A DNA stretch of 64,000 nucleotides from Spodoptera frugiperda. Its lineage: Eukaryota; Arthropoda; Insecta; Lepidoptera; Noctuidae. Within the stretch, counting starts at the first letter, position 1, and every line of letters begins with the position of its first letter. A model generated the notes under the pieces. It had not been told where the DNA came from. It did no database searches and saw only the letters and a list, made by a program, of their open reading frames with translations. Location: NCBI RefSeq assembly GCF_023101765.2, contig NC_064229.1:4468001-4532000 (forward strand). The letters are read 5' to 3'. Shown here piece by piece: positions 36,901 to 43,297 of the stretch. The position numbers were made by a program, and so were the translations under genes.

Positions 36901-38672
36901 GGTTACAAATTGTTCCTTTATTTTGACTCTATTCAAATGCACTTGTATTTTTATAGTTTGTTAACCTATAGAAATGTATGGTGTATATAAAAAGGGTACT
37001 TACAGTGAACACATAGGTTCCTACAGGCTGTTCCTCTTTGACAGTGGGCCTGTAGTTCAGGCACTCGGTGAACAGCGGCTTATGGTTATCCTTAACCGCC
37101 AATTTTGGAACCGTCGCAGGTACAAACTGAAATGGTATTAGGCCATGCCTCTACGTCAATTTAGGACACTACGTAACATCGTCTAGGAACAAAGTATAGG
37201 GTAGATGACTCATTTTAATTTTAATGTCCGTCTTGTAGATTATTTTAAAATATTAGATACATATTTTTTAGTTTCTTAAGGAAACTTGATTTGAAATGTC
37301 GCTTAACAGCACTTCTATGTGCGTTTTATACGTAGAAAAGACGTATTTGTTCCCACTTCTAAACTTTGATTCGTTTTACTTAAATATTATTATCTTATAA
37401 GTATGACAAAATAAAAAATACGTGTCTAATATTTTTTCATTACCTAACTGACGGACTAAACAGATTTTTAATTTTGATACCCCGTCATCATCCCTATTGC
37501 CCATTTCATACAGTATATAATATGTTCTTGTTATTTCGTTATAATTTATTAAAGTAATTTGGCGAAGTAATCAAATTTCTACCACGATACTAGGTATATT
37601 ATATAACTAACCAATGTAAGGTGTACTCTCTATTTACTGTGTCTTAGACACTTATGTAATTAGTTTCTGAAACTTCGTTATTAAGTCATAATATAAGTCG
37701 ACATTAACTTGATTTATAGCTCAAACATTAACATAAATAATAATAAAAAACGATATAATTACTTAGAAATAACTTTATAAAGTGATACATTACATTATAC
37801 TGTAAGAAATGGGCGAAAAATAAAAGAAAATACAACTTTTTTTAACATTAATTATTTTGCATGCTGTCTACTTGAAAAGAATGACTAATCACGCAAACAT
37901 ACAATTAAGTAAAAAAACTCATTTATCAACGCAACGCTTTCTCAAAATTATGTGCAAATTGAATTAACAGAATTTGTCAGTCAACATGCAATGACGTATT
38001 TTATGTTATCATTATAATTAACACAAAATAAACAAATAATTATTGAATTAAATAAACACAATTTGAATAACAAATAAACATGAAAAGGCATAAATAAATA
38101 AACGATTAAAATAAAATGGAATGCGTATTATTATCTGGCGAGATTTAAAATAATAGTTATTGATAATATAATAATGATTGATAAAATAATAAAACTACAA
38201 TAAATAAAATACACGTAGGTAAGAAGTATTGTATTATTTGTAAAATACCTGAATATTTTCCGGGAAGCGCTTATTTTGGATTAAAATTGTGAAAATTATT
38301 ATGTGGAAAGTGTATTACAATCTATTATAACAATGAATTACACTTACTTTATTCCATGACTGCTAAAAGCATGTTCAGTATATGCACCCATACATTATAT
38401 GTATAATTCCATTAAAATATTAAGTCATGCAAAACATCTAGGGTATAATTTATATTCATAGTAATCGTATATAAATAAAGAAGCGTTAAAATAACACGAA
38501 ATCTATGGGGATAAAGCTTTTGGGGGCAGGGTGGTGATGGTGATTAATGAGGTATTATAAGTGGCGTGGTGATTAATGCTGGTACTCACGGAAGATGTGT
38601 GTATAGGCAGGTACCCTTCTAGATGTCTGGAGTGCCTTAATCTTGTTACGTGATGTGACGTGTGTTCCCGAG
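3735..38672 (-). CDS. shg: Shotgun-type classical cadherin (DE-cadherin), 17 exons, partial
   Basis: Homophilic, calcium-dependent cell-cell adhesion receptor of adherens junctions; in flies its cytoplasmic tail binds Armadillo/beta-catenin. Join on the minus strand: 38672-38590, 37126-37004, 35982-35857, 35637-35488, 34400-34215, 33606-33404, 32161-31984, 31423-30931, 29785-29514, 29131-28847, 22534-22381, 19572-19385, 11888-11697, 10505-10350, 6414-6217, 4680-4464, 3953-3735. All introns are GT-AG and phases agree, giving 1140 complete codons with no stop. Calling the first full codon residue 1: seven cadherin repeats span about 40-798 with D-x-N-D-N-type linkers at 149, 366, 475, 576, 689 and 794; the NC region is about 799-1050; EGF-like cysteines are at 1054-1086; laminin-G begins near 1091. 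Seven repeats plus NC, EGF and LamG fit shotgun rather than the much longer CadN. Phrases such as VEAYDPDIKDRNA, YNYKGEAPDTEIGRV and RFSAHGSPYY match my recollection of fly DE-cadherin. CadN2 is the main alternative. Signal peptide, most of LamG, membrane segment and tail are missing. Confidence 0.9.
4160..4204. repeat. AT-rich microsatellite (ataatatata type)
   Basis: Simple AT tract inside the short intron between exons 16 and 17. Confidence 0.85.
4464..4680 (-). CDS. shg: shg exon 16: NC end and start of the EGF-like module
   Basis: 217 nt, phase 0 start, one leftover base (glycine codon 1068), acceptor ccaacag, donor gtaggc. Residues 996-1067. Holds the cysteine-rich run KIDECLIEKEQCEDSC and then CTC...CLNGG, the first cysteines of the EGF-like module. 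Confidence 0.95.
4745..4876 (-). repeat. tRNA-derived SINE, degenerate
   Basis: Reads tgtcgtgggtgcgttta, acatacaagttca and acatgacacccag, then a decayed B-box end (gaatctaacccgctgcgg). This layout is familiar from lepidopteran tRNA-like SINEs. Minus orientation is judged from the B box. Confidence 0.55.
5618..5790 (+). repeat. SINE family A, partial
   Basis: B-box-like gggttcgatccccag near the start, then cctttttcggtttttcga, catgggactcaaaacacaa and atggtg. Same order as other family A copies in the window. Confidence 0.7.
6217..6414 (-). CDS. shg: shg exon 15: NC region
   Basis: 198 nt, phase 0 to 0, acceptor ttgcacag, donor gtacgt. Residues 930-995: KLHRRLAQLYNTSMDNVDVF and DVRFSAHGSPYYPPEKL. 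N-V-D-V-F plus R-F-S-A-H-G-S-P-Y-Y are family hallmarks. Confidence 0.95.
7446..7580 (+). repeat. Repeat family C copy
   Basis: Shares ccccgttcctactcct, gagccggagccccggtaa and ctaggcagtccgcag with copies near 9.1, 46.4 and 49.2 kb. Confidence 0.65.
8025..8431. mobile_element. 407-bp foldback (MITE-like) element
   Basis: Long inverted ends: tacaatgtgatagg at the left and its reverse complement at the right, followed inward on both sides by acttctaacccgttaagg and ctgagtactacatctaat. No coding capacity. Lies in the intron between exons 14 and 15. Confidence 0.8.
9059..9195 (+). repeat. Repeat family C copy
   Basis: Has ttctaatgacttttcccgcc, cttactgactacaaacca and gagccggagccccg, as in the copy at 7.5 kb. 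Confidence 0.65.
10091..10180 (+). repeat. Repeat family B fragment
   Basis: Shares cctgatggtaag, ccgcccatag, cgaaacaccagaggcgtta with family B. A gata/gaca microsatellite (10027-10051) lies just before it. Confidence 0.6.
10350..10505 (-). CDS. shg: shg exon 14: NC region
   Basis: 156 nt, phase 0 to 0, acceptor gattccag, donor gtgagt. Residues 878-929: VTEENEPLVPFHWVEATVNV and IKEIPEEAVDKSGSIRF. E-E-A-V-D-K-S-G-S-I-R-F is shared with fly shotgun as recalled. Confidence 0.95.
11697..11888 (-). CDS. shg: shg exon 13: NC region
   Basis: 192 nt, phase 0 to 0, acceptor atttaacag, donor gtgagt. Residues 814-877: GEAPDTEIGRVYVDDPDDWD and SNTGMITMKEGTPNGTYLL. The D-D-P-D-D-W-D-L segment is a hallmark of fly-type classical cadherins. 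Confidence 0.96.
12331..12524 (-). repeat. SINE family A
   Basis: Reads tcacgccttttatccccg, ggtaggcagaggtgca, cacccacttttcaccatt and, at the tRNA-like end, gggaatctaacccgagac with cagtcgcacttg. Orientation follows the B box. Part of the middle is deleted compared with the copy at 27.6 kb. Confidence 0.75.
13256..13450 (+). repeat. Repeat family B copy
   Basis: Reads aaacgagcagacggatcacc, tgatggtaagcaatcgccgc, actcgaaacaccagaagcgt and tgcgttgccggcctcttg, then cctcacttacacaacg. The fullest plus-orientation copy. Confidence 0.75.
14038..14200 (-). repeat. Repeat family D copy (Helitron-like lepidopteran repeat)
   Basis: Reverse orientation of tataaatgtaaaagtttg, then a tract that includes gaaatttggaacagaggtag and gccttcgcccaca. 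A common lepidopteran dispersed repeat. Class assignment is from recall. Confidence 0.55.
14757..14906. mobile_element. MITE family E copy
   Basis: Inverted ends gggcttagtacgagtttg and caaacttgtactaatggtac flank a core with gattggt-type and ggccaatcagagtgccga motifs. Same family as 32.2, 42.5, 50.2 and 55.5 kb. Confidence 0.8.
16999..17200 (+). repeat. SINE family A
   Basis: tRNA-like head with agtcgcaagtgcgactgcc and ggtttcgattccctggcc, then catgggattcataaagcaa and atggtgaaaagtggatgtac. Confidence 0.75.
17592..17757 (+). repeat. Repeat family D copy (Helitron-like)
   Basis: Reads atactaatattataaatgtg, aaagtttgtttgtttggatg, tttgatgaaatttggtatac and agacagggtatgagctgact, ending near gctagttag. 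Nearly full length. Confidence 0.7.
18528..18572 (-). CDS. shg: Candidate 45-nt in-frame cassette exon of shg
   Basis: On the minus strand a pyrimidine-rich stretch ending tgctatcag is followed by 45 open nucleotides and the donor gtgagt. Both ends are phase 0, as are exons 12 and 13. Inclusion would add 15 residues (PETYFNEILYSWRYY) between FVYNYK and GEAPDTEIGR in the NC region. Fly shotgun as I recall it has no insert here. A 7.5 kb intron can hold such a signal by chance, so this is a prediction only. Confidence 0.35.
19385..19572 (-). CDS. shg: shg exon 12: EC7 end and start of the NC region
   Basis: 188 nt, entered with two bases, phase 0 end, acceptor ttccacag, donor gtatgt. Residues 752-813: FDREQRKEYKIPVAITDSG, linker DKNDN at 794, then GHSDIFVYNYK, which opens the non-chordate classical-cadherin region. 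Confidence 0.95.
20500..20574. mobile_element. Partial copy of the TTAA-flanked element at 22.0 kb
   Basis: Shares gatggaagtcaaacgca, acgtagcatagcgca and gatggaaaagcacc with the right end of the element at 22030-22333, and ends next to ttga. Confidence 0.65.
22030..22333. mobile_element. 304-bp TTAA-flanked inverted-repeat element
   Basis: Left end ggtgcttttccaccag and right end ctggtggaaaagcacgc are inverted repeats, with ttaa directly outside each side (22026-22029 and 22334-22337). That suggests TTAA target-site duplication as used by piggyBac-type transposases. No coding capacity. It lies 47 bp from the donor end of exon 11. Confidence 0.7.
22158..22236. repeat. 13-bp minisatellite, about six units
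   Basis: Units of the form atccatagcacac and atccatagcacgt alternate, so the higher-order period is 26 bp. Wholly inside the TTAA-flanked element. Confidence 0.85.
22381..22534 (-). CDS. shg: shg exon 11: EC7 first half
   Basis: 154 nt, phase 0 start, ends with one base (glycine codon 751), acceptor cccaacag, donor gtaagt. Residues 700-750: PVIWYENEPPGQVV, AKDYDSAENGPPFTFAL and FDIRSKFHIQ. It is isolated between introns of 6.3 and 2.8 kb. Confidence 0.94.
26858..27062 (+). repeat. Repeat family B copy
   Basis: Shares cgaaacaccagaggtgtta, tttgggggttaggaattt and gtcggttttctgtgaggtcg with other copies. Confidence 0.7.
27611..27852 (-). repeat. SINE family A, near full length
   Basis: Best copy: gcacgccttttatccccg, cacgtaatgccgctatacaa, actccgtgctactactgaga and, at the tRNA-like end, cccgacccgggaatcgaacc. 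Confidence 0.8.
28453..28545 (-). repeat. SINE family A, tail fragment
   Basis: Only the tail part (cgcattttatccctaaagg to ttataagtcccatgtaa) remains. Confidence 0.65.
28847..29131 (-). CDS. shg: shg exon 10: EC6
   Basis: 285 nt, phase 0 to 0, acceptor ctccccag, donor gtaagt. Residues 605-699: VEAYDPDIKDRNAPQNIVYS, GCLRLTKPLDRDQP, MAADHGG and the linker DINDNAPF at 689. This exon gives the strongest resemblance to fly shotgun. Confidence 0.96.
29265..29446. mobile_element. Repeat family F, left part
   Basis: Shares gtaggtgact, aatgtccgtcttgta, tttatacgta and aaactttgattcgttttat with 37196-37502. It occupies much of the 382-bp intron between exons 9 and 10. Confidence 0.65.
29514..29785 (-). 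CDS. shg: shg exon 9: EC5 and EC6 start
   Basis: 272 nt, entered with two bases (codon 514, Ala), ends in phase 0, acceptor ttccacag, donor gtaagg. Residues 515-604. TGEIRVNNELDYE, VRAFDGIYEDYAKV and the linker NLNDNPPVF at 576 are plain cadherin-repeat features. It ends inside the first strand of EC6 (TIEEEKLYEGCIVK). Confidence 0.95.
29950..30040. repeat. Small foldback repeat
   Basis: Perfect 14-bp arms ctcacgtaattatt (29957-29970) and aataattacgtgag (30018-30031) flank a core with ctcgactagtttc. A related, inverted copy lies at about 40805-40893. Confidence 0.65.
30774..30835 (+). repeat. Repeat family B fragment
   Basis: aaatggtaaacgagcaaact and cctgatggtaagcaatcgcc only. Confidence 0.65.
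30931..31423 (-). CDS. shg: shg exon 8: EC3 end, all of EC4, EC5 start
   Basis: Largest exon, 493 nt, acceptor tatcaacag, donor gtgagt. Residues 350-513. Linkers DVNDN at 366-370 and DKNDN at 475-479 bracket a whole EC4 with FDADGTSANN, TGNITTL, FDREERSFYNIK and ATDNS. It ends in the first base of an alanine codon completed by exon 9. The open frame continues upstream of the acceptor by chance, so the exon start rests on the acceptor and the phase of exon 7. Confidence 0.95.
31866..31947. mobile_element. Repeat family F, right end
   Basis: aataaaatacgcgtctaaaa to ccctgtcatgtcctattggg corresponds to the right end of the copy at 37.4 kb. Confidence 0.6.
31984..32161 (-). CDS. shg: shg exon 7: EC3 core
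   Basis: 178 nt, entered with one base completing valine codon 290, ends in phase 0 at donor gtaata. Residues 291-349. LVQGQTEQTNKWHTFVLEP and HLDYEKITDYTLTVRIQ are the EC3 strands. T-E-Q-T-N is also in my recollection of fly shotgun. Confidence 0.93.
32229..32372. mobile_element. MITE family E copy
   Basis: Ends gtaaccttagtatgagtttg and caaactcgtactaagggtac. Core has gattggttggttt and ggccaatcagaacgcc. Confidence 0.85.
33075..33290. repeat. Two tRNA-like SINE heads in inverted orientation
   Basis: 33081-33150 reads ttggtgcagtggttgtg and gtgggttcgattcctacacc (A-box- and B-box-like, plus strand). 33200-33290 reads gtgggaatcgaacccgct and ttgcacggcagccaccgc (same kind, minus strand). A third decayed B box, caatcgaacccgctacac, is near 33320. 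Neither folds as a proper tRNA by eye, so these are SINE remnants. Confidence 0.6.
33404..33606 (-). CDS. shg: shg exon 6: EC2 end, degenerate linker, EC3 start
   Basis: 203 nt, starts in phase 0 and ends with two bases of a codon completed by exon 7. Residues 223-289. At the EC2-EC3 border the usual D-x-N-D-N is replaced by VVESNKKSPSF (253-263), so this junction lacks the normal calcium ligands. The next repeat begins with IRLKENYSDFNTPIATVRAV. Confidence 0.93.
33747..33985 (-). repeat. SINE family A
   Basis: tcacgcctttaatccccaa to cgacccgggaatcgaagcc with the full internal order of the family. Confidence 0.8.
34215..34400 (-). CDS. shg: shg exon 5: EC2 first half
   Basis: 186 nt, phase 0 to 0, acceptor tatacag, donor gtgagt. 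Residues 161-222. Contains ISATDIDDGNNSIVHYSL, the E/D-D-G-x-N-S calcium region, and YIDPDNGVIFL. Confidence 0.95.
35488..35637 (-). CDS. shg: shg exon 4: EC1 end with EC1-EC2 calcium linker
   Basis: 150 nt, phase 0 to 0, acceptor aacacag, donor gtaagt. Residues 111-160. Carries FDHDEP, then VRASDNGQP (the A-x-D-x-G-x-P signature) and the linker EDINDNQPVF at 148-157. Confidence 0.95.
35857..35982 (-). CDS. shg: shg exon 3: EC1 middle
   Basis: 126 nt, phase 0 to 0, acceptor ttctag, donor gtaagt. Residues 69-110. Contains the calcium-site A-E-D-R-D segment (VHAEDRDPPEMGG) and the FHVDPETGKITTA strand typical of a cadherin repeat. Confidence 0.93.
36664..36785 (+). repeat. Repeat family D fragment
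   Basis: ggatgtttgtccgtcaatca, atgaaatttggtatacaga and cagggtgtgagctgactt. Confidence 0.7.
37004..37126 (-). CDS. shg: shg exon 2: start of first cadherin repeat
   Basis: 123 nt, phase 0 to 0, acceptor catttcag, donor gtaagt. Encodes residues 28-68. The motif KDNHKPLFTEC followed by PTVKEEQPVGTYV is the usual first strand of an EC1 repeat (x-E-E-x-P-x-G-T). Fly shotgun has a closely similar CxxYxPxVKEEQP start. Confidence 0.9.
37196..37502. mobile_element. Repeat family F, full copy (MITE-like)
   Basis: Begins agggtagatgactcatttt and ends ccccgtcatcatccctattg. The ends are imperfect inverted repeats. Partial copies lie at 29.3 and 31.9 kb. No coding capacity. Confidence 0.65.
38590..38672 (-). 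CDS. shg: shg exon 1 of those seen: N-terminal/prodomain stretch
   Basis: 83 nt, acceptor ttccacag, donor gtgagt. It needs one base from an upstream exon, then reads 27 codons (REHTSHHVTRLRHSRH...) and joins exon 2 in phase 0. It carries several R/H pairs, including R-H-S-R at residues 12-15, a minimal furin-type R-x-x-R. This would fit removal of a short prodomain, but that is inference. A second frame is also open, so the frame rests on the exon 2 phase. The upstream exon, presumably with the signal peptide, was not found. Confidence 0.72.
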
Positions 38673-40111
38673 CTGTGGAATAAAAATGGAAATTAGATTT
38701 CTCCTTATAGATTCAATTTACCGGCTTTTCTGCTAATATACTTTTCAAATGTGTTAGGTCGACGACATTGGAGCTTTGTTTTCACTGTTCTAGAATATTT
38801 TCGCGTGAAGTTTGATGGATTTTCAGCCTTATCAGTGTGCAAATAAGTTGCAAATTCATTTTGATAGGTAAAGTATCTTAACATGACAACATTTCACAAG
38901 AAAATATAAAAGTATAAGTCCCATTCAATATAACCTAGTACTTGTATTTAGAAAGGACTAGAAAATCGATGGCCTAATTCACCGCTCTACATTTTAGCTA
39001 GAATTAGATATCTGCGTCCTCAGAGAAATAGGTCGAAGGAGGAGCATAGTATATTCTAATCTTCTACAAAGCAATGAGTCTCTATGCCTTTCTGTGTGTT
39101 GTCTGTCTGTACGTTTAAATTAGGGGTGTCACAAAGCTCCTATACTAAGGAACTGTTGGTTGTGATTTTCGGTTTCGACGCTATTCGATTGAACCATAAA
39201 GCAAAGGAAACTCTTCTAAAGGATCAGCCACCGAACTGGGACTCTCAAGCTTACCAGTCTCAGGATTATGGTGTCTAAAGGAAAGTCTTTATTTAGAGAT
39301 GGGACACCTTCCTATTGAAGCTAATTTGTTGGGTATCGAATCGGATATAGTATGATGGTAGTATACCGAAATTGCGACCAGTCACAAATAGGGAGACAGC
39401 AGAATAATAATCAACATGTTAATTATGATTATAAATGCATGTAATGTACATCTCCCAGCTGCCTTAGGTCTACCAAGCACATCTCCTAAGGGATGTGCCA
39501 TAACAGGCGTTGCACCGTGGAGGCTCCGGAGCAGGTCTAGAGGACTCTGTGCCCCTTATAGGTACAGAAAGGTCCACCTGGGTAGTTTTGGTGAGGTGGA
39601 AATCCCACACTCCCTAGTCTCTTATCCCTAAAAAGCTAGGCGCTTTATGAAGGCGCTTATAAAATCTCAGATTCTAATCTCGGTCCATTTAAAACCATCT
39701 ATAGTATATAGTCTATACTCAACCCTACCCTATACATCTAAATGCGTCGTCTGTTCGTTTGAATTCGCGTTAGTCGCGGTCTGTTAGACCACGATGCAGT
39801 CGTCAATATAATTGCTCATCCGATACGTAGGGTACAGGACAGATCGGGTCCATGGGACCGAAACTGACTTGGGTAATTGAAAATTAAATGGCGGTTGGTA
39901 ATTCGGACGTGTGAGGGTTATTGATTGGTGTATTAGTTTATGAATGCGTATGTGTTTACGGGATCCTAATTTTCTACAGTAAATAGAGGATTTATTCAAT
40001 CGTTGCTTAATCAATTTATCTTACAAAACTCATCACTTCTGAGCTCTTTAAAATCAATGATCATATTCATGAACTTCTATTTTATATTACAAAAATCAAT
40101 TTAAATTTTAA

Positions 40112-40290
40112 ATTCTACTAATATTTTAAATGCGAAAGTTTGTACGTTTGTTTGTTACTCCTTTACGTAAAAACAACTGAATGGGTCGGGATGCAAATTG
40201 GAACAGAGGTAGATTATGATATGGAATGACACATATACTACTTCTTATGCCATGGAAACGTGGATGAAGCCGTTGGCAGAAGCATAGTTG
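40112..40290 (+). repeat. Repeat family D copy
   Basis: aatattttaaatgcgaaagt, aattggaacagaggtagatt and gtggatgaagccgttggc. Confidence 0.6.
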
Positions 40291-40804
40291 TCCCTTATCC
40301 CCCCTATAAAACTATAGTTTATTTTAACTACTTCACTTACTATATTCATTCTTATTCGTAAGTTTAATCAAGATGTTCCACAAACACACTTCAGAATCTT
40401 CCATCTCAATTCTCCGTCAGAAAGCAGTAGCTAGCTACTAGCTACATTAAGATGTAAATAAACATACATAAATGCAACCAATTACTATGTTAAAATCTAA
40501 GCACGGTTCCTACCACGGTCTCATACATTAAGTTAATCTCAGATTGCTATAATATCACTTAGATACGGAACTGTTTACATAATGTTTATATGTTTAATGT
40601 TAAGTTAAACTTCAAATTGTATTGTATAAGATACGTAGAGTATATATAGCTCCGAAGATTATATATTTTGTACATTTTTAAGACTGATGTCTAGGAATTG
40701 AGTGGTTATGCAAGCGTTATTGTAATATAATGTTAAGTCAATAAATGTAAGACAATCTCGGTAAATAAAGTAACTTACTAGGCTGCGCGACGTCGCCGCG
40801 TCTA

Positions 40805-40893
40805 CGCACGCTACTCATGTTGAAGAGTCCCTCTGTGACTCGAAACTAGTAGAGCTTTTCTCGATTTATTAATACGTGAGTAAACCGTGATTT
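40805..40893. repeat. Dispersed repeat related to the foldback at 30.0 kb
   Basis: Reads tgactcgaaactagtagagc and tattaatacgtgagtaaacc, which in reverse complement lines up with 29951-30000. Confidence 0.5.
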
Positions 40894-42470
40894 TTAGTTT
40901 ATTTAGTATGTCTCACGGTACTTATTATAATAATATCTCAGTAAATTGTTAAAAAGTACAATTTTAATTGATGTTCCATACCAATCTACTTTATTTAAGT
41001 ATGAAAAGTATTTACTTAAACGGAAAACCGTACAATTAGTGGTGGCGTGTCTGGCATGAATAAAAATCCATGATGGCGCACAATTGCCGCGCATTTTCGA
41101 CTATTTATTGTAAAGCTGATCGGGTGCGGAACCAAAACTGACAGTTTGTTGACCAAAAATAAATGTTTGCGTTGAAAATGCGTTTAAATTAAAACAGGTT
41201 ACAGTTAAATATTTTTGTGATAAATGTAACTAAAGATGGACAAAACGTTAAAACATTCACCCAAATTACAAATATCAATTAAAGAAAATATCATTTAGAA
41301 ATAGAACACCCCTATAACTTAACCCTACAAACGCAACGAACAACCAAAACAAACCACATATTAAAAAAACTAATTACCGCAACGGGTTGCTTAGAAAAAA
41401 GCACTCAATGGGCGAGCCATTGACATCGTTTACTGAGCGCCCCCCATGCTTGAATATTCAAATTGGCCTGGTACAATGGACCTCTTAGATGACCTCTCCC
41501 TAGGAAGTCCAACAAAGGAACGCTGAGAAAAAAGGCTAAGGTTCCGGTGTCAGTCGCACGCGATACATGCCCCCAGCCCCTTTGAATGGGCACCTAAGTT
41601 TTCACCTAGTTTTATTCTCCCGTAGAGGATAATAAATTTGTTTATTGTATTCTTTCCCCGTTTTATGTTTAAGTGCGAACGTATATTGTGCTGTGAAATA
41701 TAGAAGCGGAGGCTATTGTACCATTCTCCGTTGTACACTGGATTAACTGTTGTGGTTACCAATGTTTGCGTTTTTACGAGTATGTCCGCCATATTGGTTC
41801 AAATTTGAAATAAACTTGATTAACTATAAACTGAAATGTGTGGTTCTTTAGCGGTTGAAACGCTTCGCATACGCTAATTGTGCAATTTCAGTTTTTTTAT
41901 TTTACAATATTTTAATGGTTGACCGAAATCTGATAGCCTATATTGCCATTTTTATTTCAGAAAAAAGGTAGACTTACAACAGCATTTACACAAAAATGGC
42001 TTGACATTTTCCTAGACTTATTAGCCAATATAGGTACGCATAACTTTATTATAAGCCAGAACACATACCAAAAATGCTTTCTAAACTATCACGGGAACTG
42101 AACCTAATAAGGTTCGTGTTACAAATACATTAATTATGGCCCGTTGTTGTACAATGGCCTTACGAATTGTTCCTATGGGAGATCGTTTGTCCTATATGGC
42201 CCAGTATGGAACATGGTCCGGGGTCGCTAAGGCCCCACATCGCATTTTCACGGTTAACTGTTTACGAGAGTTTAGAGATGAATATTTAATAGATACACGA
42301 GTGATTGTGGATCGGGGTGATAATGTTGCAGTACATGAGCTTAAGATTATGTAGATGGGTTATATATAAACGTAGCTCTATCTACTGAAATGGGGGGTAA
42401 GGGGAAGCGTAATTTGCTGCTTACAAGAGATGCTTTCGGAATATTCTGTTTGATACAGATTCAATATACA

Positions 42471-42588
42471 GTACCCTTAGTATGAGTTTGTTTTACGTTT
42501 AAAGTAATAGAAACGAGAACGCGTTCGGCACTAAATCGGCAACCAATCAAAGCGTCGAACGCGTAAAGCAAACTCGTACTAAGGGTAC
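42471..42588. mobile_element. MITE family E copy, shortest and cleanest ends
   Basis: gtacccttagtatgagtttg at the left and aaactcgtactaagggtac at the right. The core has lost some bases compared with 32.2 kb. Confidence 0.85.
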
Positions 42589-43210
42589 AGTGTACGTTTG
42601 TTTTAGCAACAGAATTGGTCACTTTTAAATGAAGTAATCTTCTAAGTATCCTTACAAGACTTTATAGAAAAGAAAACTGTACTATCTGAACTACAATACG
42701 GACAAAAAATTCAAAATTATTCAGTGTCTAATCCAAAGATATCAAAGACAACGTGTCGGGAACATTTCGTATTATCCTTTTGAGGTCCGCGCGTGTTCAC
42801 CCTCATTTATACGATAATACCTCTGAAGCTTATCTTAAAGGTAGACCAGCAGCTGAAGCTACCCCAACCTACCAAACTCCCCCAAAGCAATTCCAACCGT
42901 ATCACTGAGTGATAAAGTTGAAATCCTTGTGACAGGTTTAAGGGTAGCTCGACGTGCTTTTGTCTACAGCTCATAAACTCCCCTTAAGTATAAAGTAGGT
43001 TACTTGAAATGTAAAATAAATAAAACTTGTTTATTTACACTATTACCGTAAAAATGTTCTTGTCATATATCTTCAGTAGTTTGATCGTTTGATACGGGAT
43101 AGTAGGGATGTATTTTTAGGGGCTTTTTATTTTGTTTTGGTGTGAAATCCCTTGAATAATTTGTTTCGTGTTGATAGGTAGTTTATTTGATTGCCTATCA
43201 AATAAAGGGG

Positions 43211-43297
43211 GACCCTTGGATGCAGGTCACTTCCAACCGGCTGATCTGTAAGTCATTAGGAGAGTTCTCTGTTCGGAAGTGGACGTCCTCTGGGTGA
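43211..43297 (+). pseudogene. 3' tail of an RTE-type LINE reverse-transcriptase ORF
   Basis: Open frame DPWMQVTSNRLICKSLGE then FSVRKWTSSG and a stop. From recall this is the C-terminal signature of lepidopteran RTE elements (DPWMQVASNRLxWxSxGEAYVQQW). Only the last 28 codons remain. Confidence 0.65.

Noticed and set aside
3735..38672. Assignment to neural cadherin (CadN)
   Set aside because: Only seven cadherin repeats, and residue patterns match recalled shotgun better than CadN, which has many more repeats.
42136..42354. 72-codon plus-strand frame (MARCCTMALRIVPMGDRLSY)
   Set aside because: No family recognised and no supporting signals.
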